A DNA stretch of 55,106 nucleotides, taken from contig NW_003204474.1 of the NCBI RefSeq assembly GCF_000006405.1, positions 86,527 to 141,632 on the forward strand, read 5' to 3'. A program made the position numbers and the translations under genes. The stretch is from Perkinsus marinus ATCC 50983. Lineage: Eukaryota; Perkinsozoa; Perkinsida; Perkinsidae. The notes under the pieces are model-generated. The model was given only the letters and a program-made list of their open reading frames with translations, ran no database searches and was not told the origin of the DNA. Shown here piece after piece: positions 11,461-20,377 of this stretch; within the stretch, counting starts at the first letter, position 1, and each line of letters begins with the position of its first letter.

Positions 11461-13222
11461 TCACTGAGTAAGATAGTCATCCAAAGGGCCAACGTTGAAC
11501 TGTAGATCTGAACCATCATCTTCATAATAGCCCCTGTCCGCTTCTCTATCAGCAAGCCTCAAAACTTGACCATCAACTTTCAAGGAACCCGACAGGATAG
11601 CCTCCCTCACCGAAAAGGCCACAGCAGAGCTCTCGAGCGTCACTCTGCACTCCTTGTCATCGTCCACCACACAGGAGACCACCGAACCGAAGCGTGATGA
11701 CAACAAATCGACCATATGTCCACGGCAACGTCGTGAAGGGAGTCCAACGAGAGTAATCTCTTTAAGGCTTCTGTCTGGGGTCGTGGACGTTCCAGTATTA
11801 TCATGCCTCTTAGAGAACCTCCTAGGGGTGGCCATATTTGTCGAAGCCTTCCTAGTAGAGCCAGAGAGAGCTCGCCCGCCATCCCTCCTCACCGTACTAA
11901 GGGCACTTCCCATACGCCCACACACAGAGCCTTGTAGAGACGCCGGCACTGACTGCATCTTGGCCCAGTTGGCGCTGCAAACCTTACGAGACTTCGAGCT
12001 TGGCAAACGAAAGCCTTCATAGACCGAGGTGAACCTCACAGCCTCGTCGTGGTTGACTAGATCAACAAAGGCGTATCCCAAATTGCAGTTGTTCGTACCG
12101 TCCTTCGGGGTGTACACGTACCGAATGTGCGAGTCCGTGGAGAAACCCGAGGCGTTGAACTGCTCCACAAGCATGATCTCATCATACTTATTGGGGATAT
12201 TCCTCAGAATCACAGTACACCAGTCCTTAGGGTCGACCAAGTGTTGGGGTAGGGTGTTGAAGGGGGTAGCCGCATGCAACGTACTACTGGACGGGACAGA
12301 AGACAAGCTGCTCTTGAAATTTGGTGAGGAAGAGGTCGAGAAACCCTTAGCTCTCCTAGAGGCGGGCTCCTGAAGGGACCCTTCCGGGGTAGGAGGCTCA
12401 GCAGTGGTAGCAGTAAGCGGCCCCAAAGGTGAGGTCTTATCGTAGTTCAATCCACTGTCGTAGAAGTAGGGAGGGATGTCCTTAGAAGCCGTAGTACTAG
12501 CAGTAGACGTTTGATGATGCAGCTCGTCGAGACCAGCAGCCAACTCCTTGCAGTAGTCCTCCCAAATCACAGCGAACCTCTCAAGCATGCGAGTCAAAGC
12601 TCGAGTAGCATGCCCCTGGCTGGCCGTAGCAACAACATCACCAGAGGCAGACCTAGCAGCAGTAAAGGCAGCATTGGAGAGGAGCTCCAGACTAGATCGA
12701 CTTGGTAGAGGCGCGCCAGCCTCTTCGACACCGATGTCGACCAGTGCCTCGATAAGGTTGAGGGGCATAGGCATGGTTAGGAGCGTTGAAGGGTACATAG
12801 AGGGAGAGGCTGCCTGAACAAAAGCCATGTCCAACTAGCCACAGTTAAGCCCTACCATAAAAGAGTCATCGATTTTGCCGTACCCTATGGGATCGCCGAA
12901 ATCGGCGTCTTCAGATTCAGTCATGGTGGAGTTGCTGAGGAAGGCCGGGACCCCAACATGGTTCTCCAACGAGAATCCGCCTAAGTGGCAAGGATCAATC
13001 AACATCACTATTAACCTAAAGGGTAGCACCAAAGATGCCATCCGGGCTAGGCGGAGTGCTCGGACGCTTCACATCAGGGTGAGTCCCTCCAGCACCGTAG
13101 TCTATAGAGGGCCGTGGAGTAGCGGAAGGCTTGGAAGTGAACGCATCGAGCTCAGGCAAGGGCCTCTCAGACTCGACACTCGCATCGTCGGCGGAGACCT
13201 TCAAGCTGTTAGACTGCTCCAT
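11461..13222 (-). CDS. Mei2-type RNA-binding protein
   Basis: Mei2-like proteins bind RNA through a C-terminal RRM of the RRM_2 class; in yeast and plants they control meiosis and development. The model has three exons: 13222-13030, 12980-12856, 12813-11461, with introns of 49 and 42 nt and correct phase, giving about 556 residues. The Mei2 RRM spans about residues 304-394, with VILRNIPNKY as RNP2-like strand, the Mei2-typical NNCNLGYAFVD as RNP1 region, and KVCSANWAKMQ at the end. A divergent second RRM-like unit occupies about 457-528 (ITLVGLP and CRVTLES as the two core strands). The N-terminal half is Ser/Pro/Thr-rich and probably disordered. The start MEQSNSLK at 13222 is preferred over the internal MDMAFVQ because upstream frames splice perfectly into the main exon. 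Confidence 0.9.
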
Positions 13223-13529
13223 GGATAGACTGTGATATGATCAAATCAATTAAAGATGCAATAAAGAAGGCGTGGTCAGCACGCACGCGCAAAGATACGG
13301 AGATGGACATACGACCAAAGATTCTCAACTCACTATACCCATTTTGCAGATGTAGAACTAACCTATCCATAATGCAATAGTCATTAGGACCGTACATCGA
13401 GAGTTTAGCAAAACGGAATCGAGGGAGAAGCGACTGGCATGTCGTGGTGTGCCTGTCGACTGCAGCTGTGTCAATACCTTTAAATCTTGTGGGTGCGGTT
13501 TTGTCGGTTTCGTCCAGTACCGAGATACC

Positions 13530-13605
13530 GCTACCAAGGATCGAACCCGCGTCATGTGAAGCACCCCACCCACCATCATGGTACCCCCGATTGAGCTAAC
13601 TCACT
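13530..13605 (-). repeat. tRNA-like element with A and B boxes
   Basis: On the minus strand, a perfect Pol III A box (TAGCTCAATCGG, 13598-13587) and a B box (GGTTCGATCC, 13547-13538) lie at normal tRNA spacing. The acceptor, D and anticodon stems do not pair, so it should not fold as a tRNA. It lies between the diacylglycerol kinase stop and the Mei2-type start codon. Best read as a tRNA pseudogene or the head of a SINE. Confidence 0.4.
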
Positions 13606-13672
13606 CAAGCCAAAGTTCTCAGGTGTATAATGTTATAATCCTAGACAGTAAAAGCAGAGGTCAGAAATGCTA

Positions 13673-15697
13673 TCATCGTTCAACCATCAATGCATCATCC
13701 TTACGAGAGACAGTGAGCTCACAAGGGCCGAGCAAAGAGTACGGCTCGCCATCCAACTGAGCCGGTAAGCGGGCCCCAGTCGACAGTGACAATGTTATCT
13801 CCTTTCCTTGGCAAACAGCATAAGGCGAGGAAAGGCCAACTTGGACCTTGCCAAGATGGAATAGAGAGCTCACAGCCACCACCTCAATGATGCCGTCATC
13901 GATCCTCTGTCGCCGATAACCACGAGAATGCGGACTTGTTGAACCCCAGAGGTCTACCGCTCCTGCAAAGCTAGGGATGTTCACGATGATGATATCAGCC
14001 AGATCCCCATTGCAAGGCAGTTGCACTGGCACTCCATCACATAGCAAGGACACATCTTTCAACGAGACCGGCTCCTCCACTAGGAAATCCGCAAAGCCCA
14101 GTTCGCCGTATCGAACCTTGTTCTCAAACCTCGTAGTGAATAGCTCTGGAAAGGTCTCTCGATGGTGATGGAACTGCCCAGCAATCCTCGCCGCCGCACC
14201 AATGTCAAGATAGTTGATGACGACCTTATCCTCAGTCTCGGGCGAGAGGACCTGTAGGGCCGAGTCCAGGCCAGCTGTGTAGTCCTCATCCTCGACGAAC
14301 TCCCCATACAATCTTGGAGCGGACAAGGAGCGTTTGATCCTATTATGGGAACGATAGTAGTCGAACTTCACATTCCACCGGTCTAGCCGTTGGAGGCGCC
14401 CCTCCGGACGAGCCGCCATCGCCGTCCGCATTGAAACCTCCGAGAGGTCCATCTCGCGTCCACAACCAAGGATTGCCGAGAGGTCGTTACCAGTACCCAT
14501 AGGCATCACTGATACCGGCACCTTACTCAACTGTTCCGCACCATATACAGCCTCAAGTTCACCAAGTATCCACCCAACAGTGCCGTCACCACCACATACT
14601 AGGACTCTCAGAGTGTCAGCTATCGAGCTGAAGGACAGGAGGGCCGCCCGGGGCTGTCCAGCTTTGGTGACGTCCACAACCTGTCGAGGGTGTAAAGTAC
14701 CATAGAGCATATCCCTAACCCGTCTGCCCTGCAAACCACCACTTCTAGGGTTGATAAAGCACAGTACAGGACTAGTAGTGTCACAGGCAATACACGCCTC
14801 TCGGGAGACAGTAAAAGACGGAGTGACAACGGGAGGGTCGGCCACGCTCGGCGACGCCACCATCGGAGTCGACGACTTCCTACGGCCCCTTGCTGTCTCT
14901 AGTAGTTTGTAAAGCCCCAAACTAAACTTCGTGATGGACCATTTGGTCGTAGCCGGCTCGACTGGCTCCACTACTAGAGGTGTCGAGCAATGAGTAGAGT
15001 CTCTTGGGCTCAACGTACCATCCACGTCACTCTGCGTCCTCGCCCTAGACGTCGAATTAGGTATATCGACAAAGCATGCAGGCTTGAGGCAGGCGAACCC
15101 CAGAGGGCCCAGATCGCACTCAGGGCCAATTTTCTCCCGACATTTCCCCGCATGGACGAAGCGTCGGCACATGACACAGCGGTAGTCATCCTCAGAATCA
15201 CAAGGCTTGTAGCAAACCTGGCAGTTCATCCCCTCAACCATCAAGTTACCCCTCAGCCATCGATGGTTAGGTGGGTAGTCTGTAAAGTCCCAACGACATG
15301 GCACTCTATGAGCATGTCTATGAGCACAGTAGAAGTGGGCCACCTGTGAGCATATAACACACTCACAACCCTGCTGCTGTCGCTCCGCTCTAGACGGTAT
15401 CAATATTGCGGCCAAGGCCTTCCGTCGCCACGTCTCACCCGCTACGTAAATATTCTTACCACAAATGTCACAAGTCTTAGGCGACTCCCAGGAGAAGATC
15501 GCCCGCCAACGATGGTTGCTCGGAGGCCGATCCCTCGAGGCCATGGCCTTGAGCCATCCCGCTACAGCCCTCATGCGGTCCCTGTTCAGGCGCTCTTTAT
15601 ACGAGGCAAAACGTGCATTGGCAATTCGGTGGAGGATATAGATACATAGGAAGCCCACAAGGACAGTGGTGGCCAGAGAAGCCCAGTCGATGATCAT
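13673..15697 (-). CDS. Diacylglycerol kinase
   Basis: Phosphorylates diacylglycerol to phosphatidic acid, ending DAG signalling and feeding phospholipid synthesis. Uninterrupted 674-residue frame. Residues 5-27 form a transmembrane anchor (ASLATTVLVGFLCIYILHRI region). Two Cys/His-rich C1-type zinc modules lie at about 62-135 (CDICG ... CECVIC ... HFYC) and 144-210 (CQVCYKPC ... CVMCRRFVHAGKC). The kinase catalytic domain starts near 309 (LCFINPRSGG), with the nucleotide-binding GGDGT at 369-373 and GTGNDLS at 401-407. The accessory domain carries NIPSFAGAVDLWG (573-585), DGIIEVVAV and the late QLDGEPY. No EF hand precedes the C1 pair, so it resembles the membrane-anchored epsilon-like architecture. 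It is one of few apparently intronless genes here. Confidence 0.95.
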   Translation of the reverse strand: MIIDWASLATTVLVGFLCIYILHRIANARFASYKERLNRDRMRAVAGWLKAMASRDRPPSNHRWRAIFSWESPKTCDICGKNIYVAGETWRRKALAAILIPSRAERQQQGCECVICSQVAHFYCAHRHAHRVPCRWDFTDYPPNHRWLRGNLMVEGMNCQVCYKPCDSEDDYRCVMCRRFVHAGKCREKIGPECDLGPLGFACLKPACFVDIPNSTSRARTQSDVDGTLSPRDSTHCSTPLVVEPVEPATTKWSITKFSLGLYKLLETARGRRKSSTPMVASPSVADPPVVTPSFTVSREACIACDTTSPVLCFINPRSGGLQGRRVRDMLYGTLHPRQVVDVTKAGQPRAALLSFSSIADTLRVLVCGGDGTVGWILGELEAVYGAEQLSKVPVSVMPMGTGNDLSAILGCGREMDLSEVSMRTAMAARPEGRLQRLDRWNVKFDYYRSHNRIKRSLSAPRLYGEFVEDEDYTAGLDSALQVLSPETEDKVVINYLDIGAAARIAGQFHHHRETFPELFTTRFENKVRYGELGFADFLVEEPVSLKDVSLLCDGVPVQLPCNGDLADIIIVNIPSFAGAVDLWGSTSPHSRGYRRQRIDDGIIEVVAVSSLFHLGKVQVGLSSPYAVCQGKEITLSLSTGARLPAQLDGEPYSLLGPCELTVSRKDDALMVER

Positions 15698-15812
15698 AAA
15701 GTGAATTAGCTAACAATAAACATGCCACGGTCTCTAGCGGAGCGATGCAACATCCGATGACCAAAACCCAATACTAACCCTGTCGTTGAGACATGCTTGA
15801 GAAAAGCCAGTG

Positions 15813-17217
15813 TTAATTATACCGCTCCTCGGAGTCCTCCTCTCTCGCCTGACCACCCTCTCCCATTACAGTTACGATGCGAGCAAGATACTCGTCCTGA
15901 AAAGCGCCGGGAATAAGACCTATGACCAGAACATGTGGCCGGGATGGGGGAGAATACGAGTCTACCCTACCTTGCGCCGGACCAGGGAACGGTACCGTGC
16001 CACAGTATCTCTAAGCATGTCCGACTCCGCCTCTAACTCCTCCACCTTCTCTGCATTGTGGAAGGCCGTCAGTTCATCGCATAACGACGCCCCTGCTGAT
16101 GAGGTACACGGCAATACAGAAGCACACGGGACGACCCACCAAATGACCGTCCGCCCGACGATGGGGAGCAGCTTGGCCTAAGGGACGTCTCCACTGAGGC
16201 GGACCCACGACGATCTACCTAGACATGCTCGCTTCTCCTCCGAATGCATGCTTGCTAAGACGCTCCACTAGCTGTTCCTTGTCACGCTCTAACTCAGCCA
16301 CCTTGACAGTCAGCGTGTGGACCACACTATGCAGGGAAAAGACCCTCCACTGAGTTGCGAGTAACAATCGACCTACTCGTCAGTCCTTGCCCGATCCAGG
16401 CCGCCAGCCGCCGTGTCTGGACTGTAGGGTAATATTTGGTCCAGGACCACACCAGGGGTAGTAGCACTATTGCACCAAGAGGGACTCGACGCCTCAGTGT
16501 ATACCATNNNNNNNNNNNNNNNNNNNNNNNNNNNNNNNNNNNNNNNNNNNNNNNNNNNNNNNNNNNNNNNNNNNNNNNNNNNNNNNNNNNNNNNNNNNNN
16601 NNNNNNNGCTGCCCATGGACGTGACACTATTCCGTCTCGACATATGACTTCGTGCACTATTGGGCGCAGTCCCAACCTCCTGAGCCCATCTCTAGTGAAT
16701 ACTTCCCTCCAGCTACCCCTCCTACCCCATCGTGCTCCGCTGAGGTCCCTCCGACCGGCCGTTGCAGTAAGAGCTCTAGTCGGGCTACCTCTTCGGAAAG
16801 ACGACGATTCTCCTCAGCTAGTCGCGAAGACTATATACCAACAGCAGCTATATGAAGACTCCCAAACCCTATACTACACTCCTGTCGGCAGTGCTCCGTG
16901 CCTCTAACTTCTTGCAGTACTCCCATGCACCTAATAACAGGTCCCAGGTTCGATCCCCGGTGCCGACACTACTCCGAGTGGCGATAACGACCTCCTCCGC
17001 CCTGCTCAAACCAGCCTTATCGAGTAAGTCCACCACGGTCCAGTCCTCCTCTGCTCTCACCGTAGTCGACACAAGCGATCGAGAGACGGAGCGAAGCACT
17101 TCTATTAGATAGACATTCGCTGACATTACTACCACGACCTTGGCCGTTGTAGGTTTCATAGGTCGCCGAAATGGTATGATTCTTGCTATCTTGCATTTCC
17201 TCAACGATAATATGCAT
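15813..17217 (-). CDS. Coiled-coil protein interrupted by assembly gap
   Basis: Function unknown. Minus-strand exons with clear heptads: LDKAGLSRAEEVVIATR, AWEYCKKLEARSTADR (after intron 16938-16979), LAEENRRLSEEVARLELLLQ (about 16830-16770), TLTVKVAELERDKEQLVERL (about 16320-16260), KVEELEAESDMLRDTVARY (about 16055-15998). A last exon encodes DEYLARIVTVMGEGG..., joined in phase by an intron whose GTAGGG donor is at about 15970, and stops at 15813. The start at 17217 (MHIIVEEM) is tentative. About 100 N at 16508-16607 hide part of the gene, so its length is unknown. Style and composition resemble the coiled-coil gene at 3.8-6.4 kb; whether they are paralogues was not established. Confidence 0.55.
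16508..16607. other. Assembly gap (100 N)
   Basis: Exactly 100 undetermined bases, a conventional scaffold gap of unknown true size, placed inside the coiled-coil gene at 15.8-17.2 kb. Confidence 0.99.
16884..16968 (+). repeat. tRNA 3'-half-like sequence overlapping an intron
   Basis: The ends pair perfectly as an acceptor stem (GTCGGCA at 16884-16890 with TGCCGAC at 16961-16967, then A). A T-arm CCAGG-TTCGATC-CCCGG with one mismatch and an AGGTC variable loop precede the 3' strand. No D or anticodon arm can be formed and the total length (85) is wrong, so it is not a functional tRNA. The 3' half lies in the intron 16938-16979 of the minus-strand coiled-coil gene. Confidence 0.35.
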
Positions 17218-17239
17218 GTCAACCGCGCACGCCCAGGGT

Positions 17240-18751
17240 CATCCGATTTTCTCCCAAGCCCCGTTGCATAACTATCCTTCCATGGGTGATGCTGTGGCCA
17301 GGGCCCTTTCGAAGCAGCAGAAGACGCTGAAGCGTATGGGCTTTGACCCCGCCCGTCCCGGGGATGGGGTCATACGGAACAAGCGTACTGAGCTAGGGCA
17401 GTGTATAGATGAGGAAAGGTTTCGGTGTCAGTCGGTATGCCAGTGATGGAGAAGGGCATGCGGGTGGCCTTTCCTGGTATACGTCTCCTCAACCCCATCC
17501 TCAACATAGTAGCATTCGCTCGAGGGGAGCGGTCGGAAGGCCCTCTCGACCTCAGGCAAATGCGCAGCGGTAGCAAAATGCTCTGGAGGTAGTCTTATCG
17601 GCGATATGCACGTCGCAACAGATGAAGCGCTCAGGTATATGGCCTTAAGGAGATCTCTGAATAGGGCTACTGAGGAGAAGGAGTTGAAGCAGAGGTACTT
17701 AGCCTTTATGCGGCACGTCGAGAAGGCCCAGGCAGTATCCAATCCGGCTATCTCTGGGTAGGACTCAATAACATCATCCTAGCGTGGCCATAGGGGATCT
17801 TCAGAGGTCGGTACATGCGGCTCTGGTCCAGCTGGATGATTTCTAACTCCTGCGATGTGAGTAGGAAACTCTTCCGAGCCGGTAGGTTGGGCAAGGAGGA
17901 GCTCGGTCACTTCAGTGGTACACGTTTATTGGAGGTAGTTGCCCTGTTGGCGCTATTCTATTCCATCGGCTCTCTCTGATAGTTGCTCTTGGCGGAGAAG
18001 TCTAAAGGGCATGCAAAGAAGCTGTTAAAGGCGATGGCTAAGGGCCATAAGGTGGTATATAAGAAAATGAAGGGGGAGAGGAACTACTTCAAGTACTAGT
18101 TGTAGCTGACGCTTATTAACTCGACAAAGTCGTTGTATAGGAAGAAAGATCTCGTGGGCCTCACTGAGGACGCGATGCGGTACTTCAGGGTGTGGTATAG
18201 GACTGATAGCTATTGTCTTAGGGTGAGGAGGAGCCTCTAAGCTTTAGCGGAGCGAAGCTACTTGACTTTTTTTGATAGGCGGACAGAGCAACATACTATA
18301 GAGTGGTGGGAGAGTGCCATAACAGGAAAACCAGGGAGATCATTTTTAATGCATACCATAGGCATTTCTATGAGAACGAGGCTTACGACAAGAGCATACT
18401 GGCCGTATTGCAGTCTCGGAAGAGGGTCGCGGAATCCCTTGGGTTTGCCAGCTGGGGAGAGATGGAGAATGCCCAGTTGGGGATATGTTCAACGATTGCT
18501 AGTTACACAACGATGCTCATTTGATGCGGGTATTACAGCACTGTTGGAACGACAGTCTTCCTCTCCTGGTCCCCTTCGTAAAGCGATTAGAGCAGCTCAA
18601 GTTGGGCGCAATGGCTGGTCGTGTTACACCGGAGTCTAAAGGGCCTCTAACAACCAATGTGGACATCATTGACGAGCTCTTCTACGTCACTATGTGTAGG
18701 CAAGATAGGCTGCAAAGGCAGTTGGCAGAGTACATGGTATTCGGACCGGCG
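17240..18751 (+). pseudogene. M3-type metallopeptidase remnant, plus-strand copy
   Basis: M3 peptidases (thimet oligopeptidase, oligopeptidase A, mitochondrial intermediate peptidase family) are zinc oligopeptidases. Plus-strand pieces match parts upstream of the catalytic core: KKDLVGLTEDAMRYFR (about 18143-18190) and TREIIFNAYHRHFYENEAYD with SRKRVAESLGFASWGEM (about 18325-18470). VLQHCWNDSLPLLVPFVKRL follows (about 18527). Stops interrupt the reading repeatedly between 17440 and 18240 (for instance two within 18098-18107). A 20-bp insertion at about 18488-18507 shifts the frame relative to the inverted copy. The HEXXH zinc site is absent because the homology ends at 18751. Some stops could be intronic, but the truncation makes a working enzyme unlikely. 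The family call rests on motif resemblance only. Confidence 0.5.
18467..18751 (+). repeat. Inverted repeat arm 1 (peptidase segment)
   Basis: Identical to the reverse complement of 19176-19440 over 265 bp, except that this arm carries 20 extra bases at about 18488-18507 that break the reading frame. Sequence diverges immediately outside both ends. Confidence 0.95.
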
Positions 18752-18765
18752 TACAGTGTATAGTG

Positions 18766-18992
18766 CTCGAACTGATACGTCAGCAATCACACTGGGGGTC
18801 ACCAAGGACTGGTTGAGGCGTGACAGTGAACATTGACGAGCAGAATCCTTCTATTTAATGCCATACGACTTCATAAAACGTCGTTGAAATGCTATCATGT
18901 GAACAGTAGTGCACGAAGGATGCATACGTTATCACTGTGAAGGGTCGACTCCTCGGGCACATCGATAGTATCATATCAGTATTAAATATTCG
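18766..18992 (+). repeat. 227-bp direct repeat, copy 1
   Basis: Matches 19791-20017 base for base over 227 bp with no difference that I can see. No coding potential recognised. It starts 15 bp after the end of inverted-repeat arm 1. Confidence 0.95.
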
Positions 18993-19054
18993 AAACATTC
19001 ACCACGTGCATAATCTAGAAAACAGCAGACGAAAAAAGGCGGAGCGAAGCAGCG

Positions 19055-19440
19055 TCTTCTTCCTCCTCACCTTCACATCCCTATCCCAACCCTCATGACC
19101 AAAGGACACATTGTCACTCTCGTCAATGAGGTTGACATTGAAGAGCCTAGAGGCCAGCTCGCTGTAGCGCTTCAACGCCGGTCCGAATACCATGTACTCT
19201 GCCAACTGCCTTTGCAGCCTATCTTGCCTACACATAGTGACGTAGAAGAGCTCGTCAATGATGTCCACATTGGTTGTTAGAGGCCCTTTAGACTCCGGTG
19301 TAACACGACCAGCCATTGCGCCCAACTTGAGCTGCTCTAATCGCTTTACGAAGGGGACCAGGAGAGGAAGACTGTCGTTCCAACAGTGCTGTAATACCCG
19401 CATCAAATGAGCATCGTTGTGTATCCCCAACTGGGCATTC
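19055..19440 (-). pseudogene. M3-type metallopeptidase fragment, inverted copy
   Basis: Minus-strand frame, uninterrupted where the plus-strand copy is shifted. It contains HNDAHLMRVLQHCWND, ITDELFYVTMCRQDR-like sequence (as DIIDELFYVTMCRQDRLQRQ), EYMVFGPALKRYSELASRLF and FGHEGWDRDVKV. The order fits the M3 region just upstream of the catalytic site (SRLFxxx ... HPDVxxx in the family). It then runs into unrelated sequence at about 19055, before any HEXXH motif, and starts abruptly at 19440. It is therefore a fragment flanked by rearrangement breakpoints. Confidence 0.55.
19176..19440 (-). repeat. Inverted repeat arm 2 (peptidase segment)
   Basis: Reverse complement of 18467-18751 without the 20-bp insertion; 265 bp identical. 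A perfect 12-bp hairpin sits 35 bp beyond its right end (19475-19503). Confidence 0.95.
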
Positions 19441-19474
19441 ACCAATATAGTTATTCACCTTGTTATTCACCAAC

Positions 19475-19503
19475 ATCATTACACCAATATATGGTGTAAT
19501 GAT
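19475..19503. repeat. Perfect 12-bp hairpin next to duplication breakpoint
   Basis: Arms ATCATTACACCA (19475-19486) and TGGTGTAATGAT (19492-19503) are exact reverse complements around a 5-nt ATATA loop. Nearby, TTATTCACC is repeated twice (19451-19470). Confidence 0.9.
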
Positions 19504-19790
19504 AGCCCTCCCATACAGGAGGTAGAAGAAACCACTCCAGAACGAACTTTTACCACAAACCCTCGCGATGGGTGCCAGTGATGTCGTTATGGCGAGAACG
19601 TTCAAGGGATGCGACCAGCAGACCATCTCCTCAGCAACAGAGGCCGCATCCAAGATCGATCGGTGTACATGGGCAGATCCTGGACGGTCGCATTGCGGCA
19701 TCAAGGAAACAAAGAAGTATTAGAGTTGTGACTTCCCATCATCGACAGAATCGTCTCACAATAGCAGCTGGACTACGAGCCGTAGTCCCC

Positions 19791-20017
19791 CTCGAACTGA
19801 TACGTCAGCAATCACACTGGGGGTCACCAAGGACTGGTTGAGGCGTGACAGTGAACATTGACGAGCAGAATCCTTCTATTTAATGCCATACGACTTCATA
19901 AAACGTCGTTGAAATGCTATCATGTGAACAGTAGTGCACGAAGGATGCATACGTTATCACTGTGAAGGGTCGACTCCTCGGGCACATCGATAGTATCATA
20001 TCAGTATTAAATATTCG
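19791..20017 (+). repeat. 227-bp direct repeat, copy 2
   Basis: Identical to 18766-18992. The two copies flank the inverted peptidase fragment, which suggests the 18.5-20.0 kb block arose by segmental duplication, or is an assembly artefact. Confidence 0.95.
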
Positions 20018-20377
20018 CTGCATCGTCACCCGAATTGTTTGACGGAACTGATCGCTTCATCGCTGTATAGCACTAACCCGACTGCTATAGCTCGCAAGAG
20101 ACCAATCACAATAGCCAGAGAAGCACCTCGTCACTAACCGTAGTTGTGGTATACGAGTTCTATATCACGCAAGGATTCGAAGATAAGAGCCGAACCATCA
20201 TTAAGCCACTATGTCGGTCACATCGGCCTCCACACCATTCAGAGAATAACTCAACACAGAGGCGGCATGAGGAGCACTTCGAGATGGCGCTCAGTCTACA
20301 GTAGCTCACTGTCGTCTTCAACATCCACGACCTGGTCCGCCGAGTCTCCACATCCGGTCGTTCCATCAACCTGATAC

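Noticed and set aside
12835-12855. A 21-nt intron in the Mei2-type gene (GTAGGG...GGCTAG)
   Set aside because: It keeps frame, but the next AG downstream (12814-12855, 42 nt, ending CTTTTGTTCAG) also keeps frame, has a better 3' splice context and matches the size of other introns here.
13977-15349. Open frames on the strand opposite the diacylglycerol kinase
   Set aside because: Antisense shadows of an intact, strongly recognised enzyme.
16884-16968. Functional tRNA gene
   Set aside because: Acceptor and T arms pair, but no D arm or anticodon arm can form and the A box is absent.
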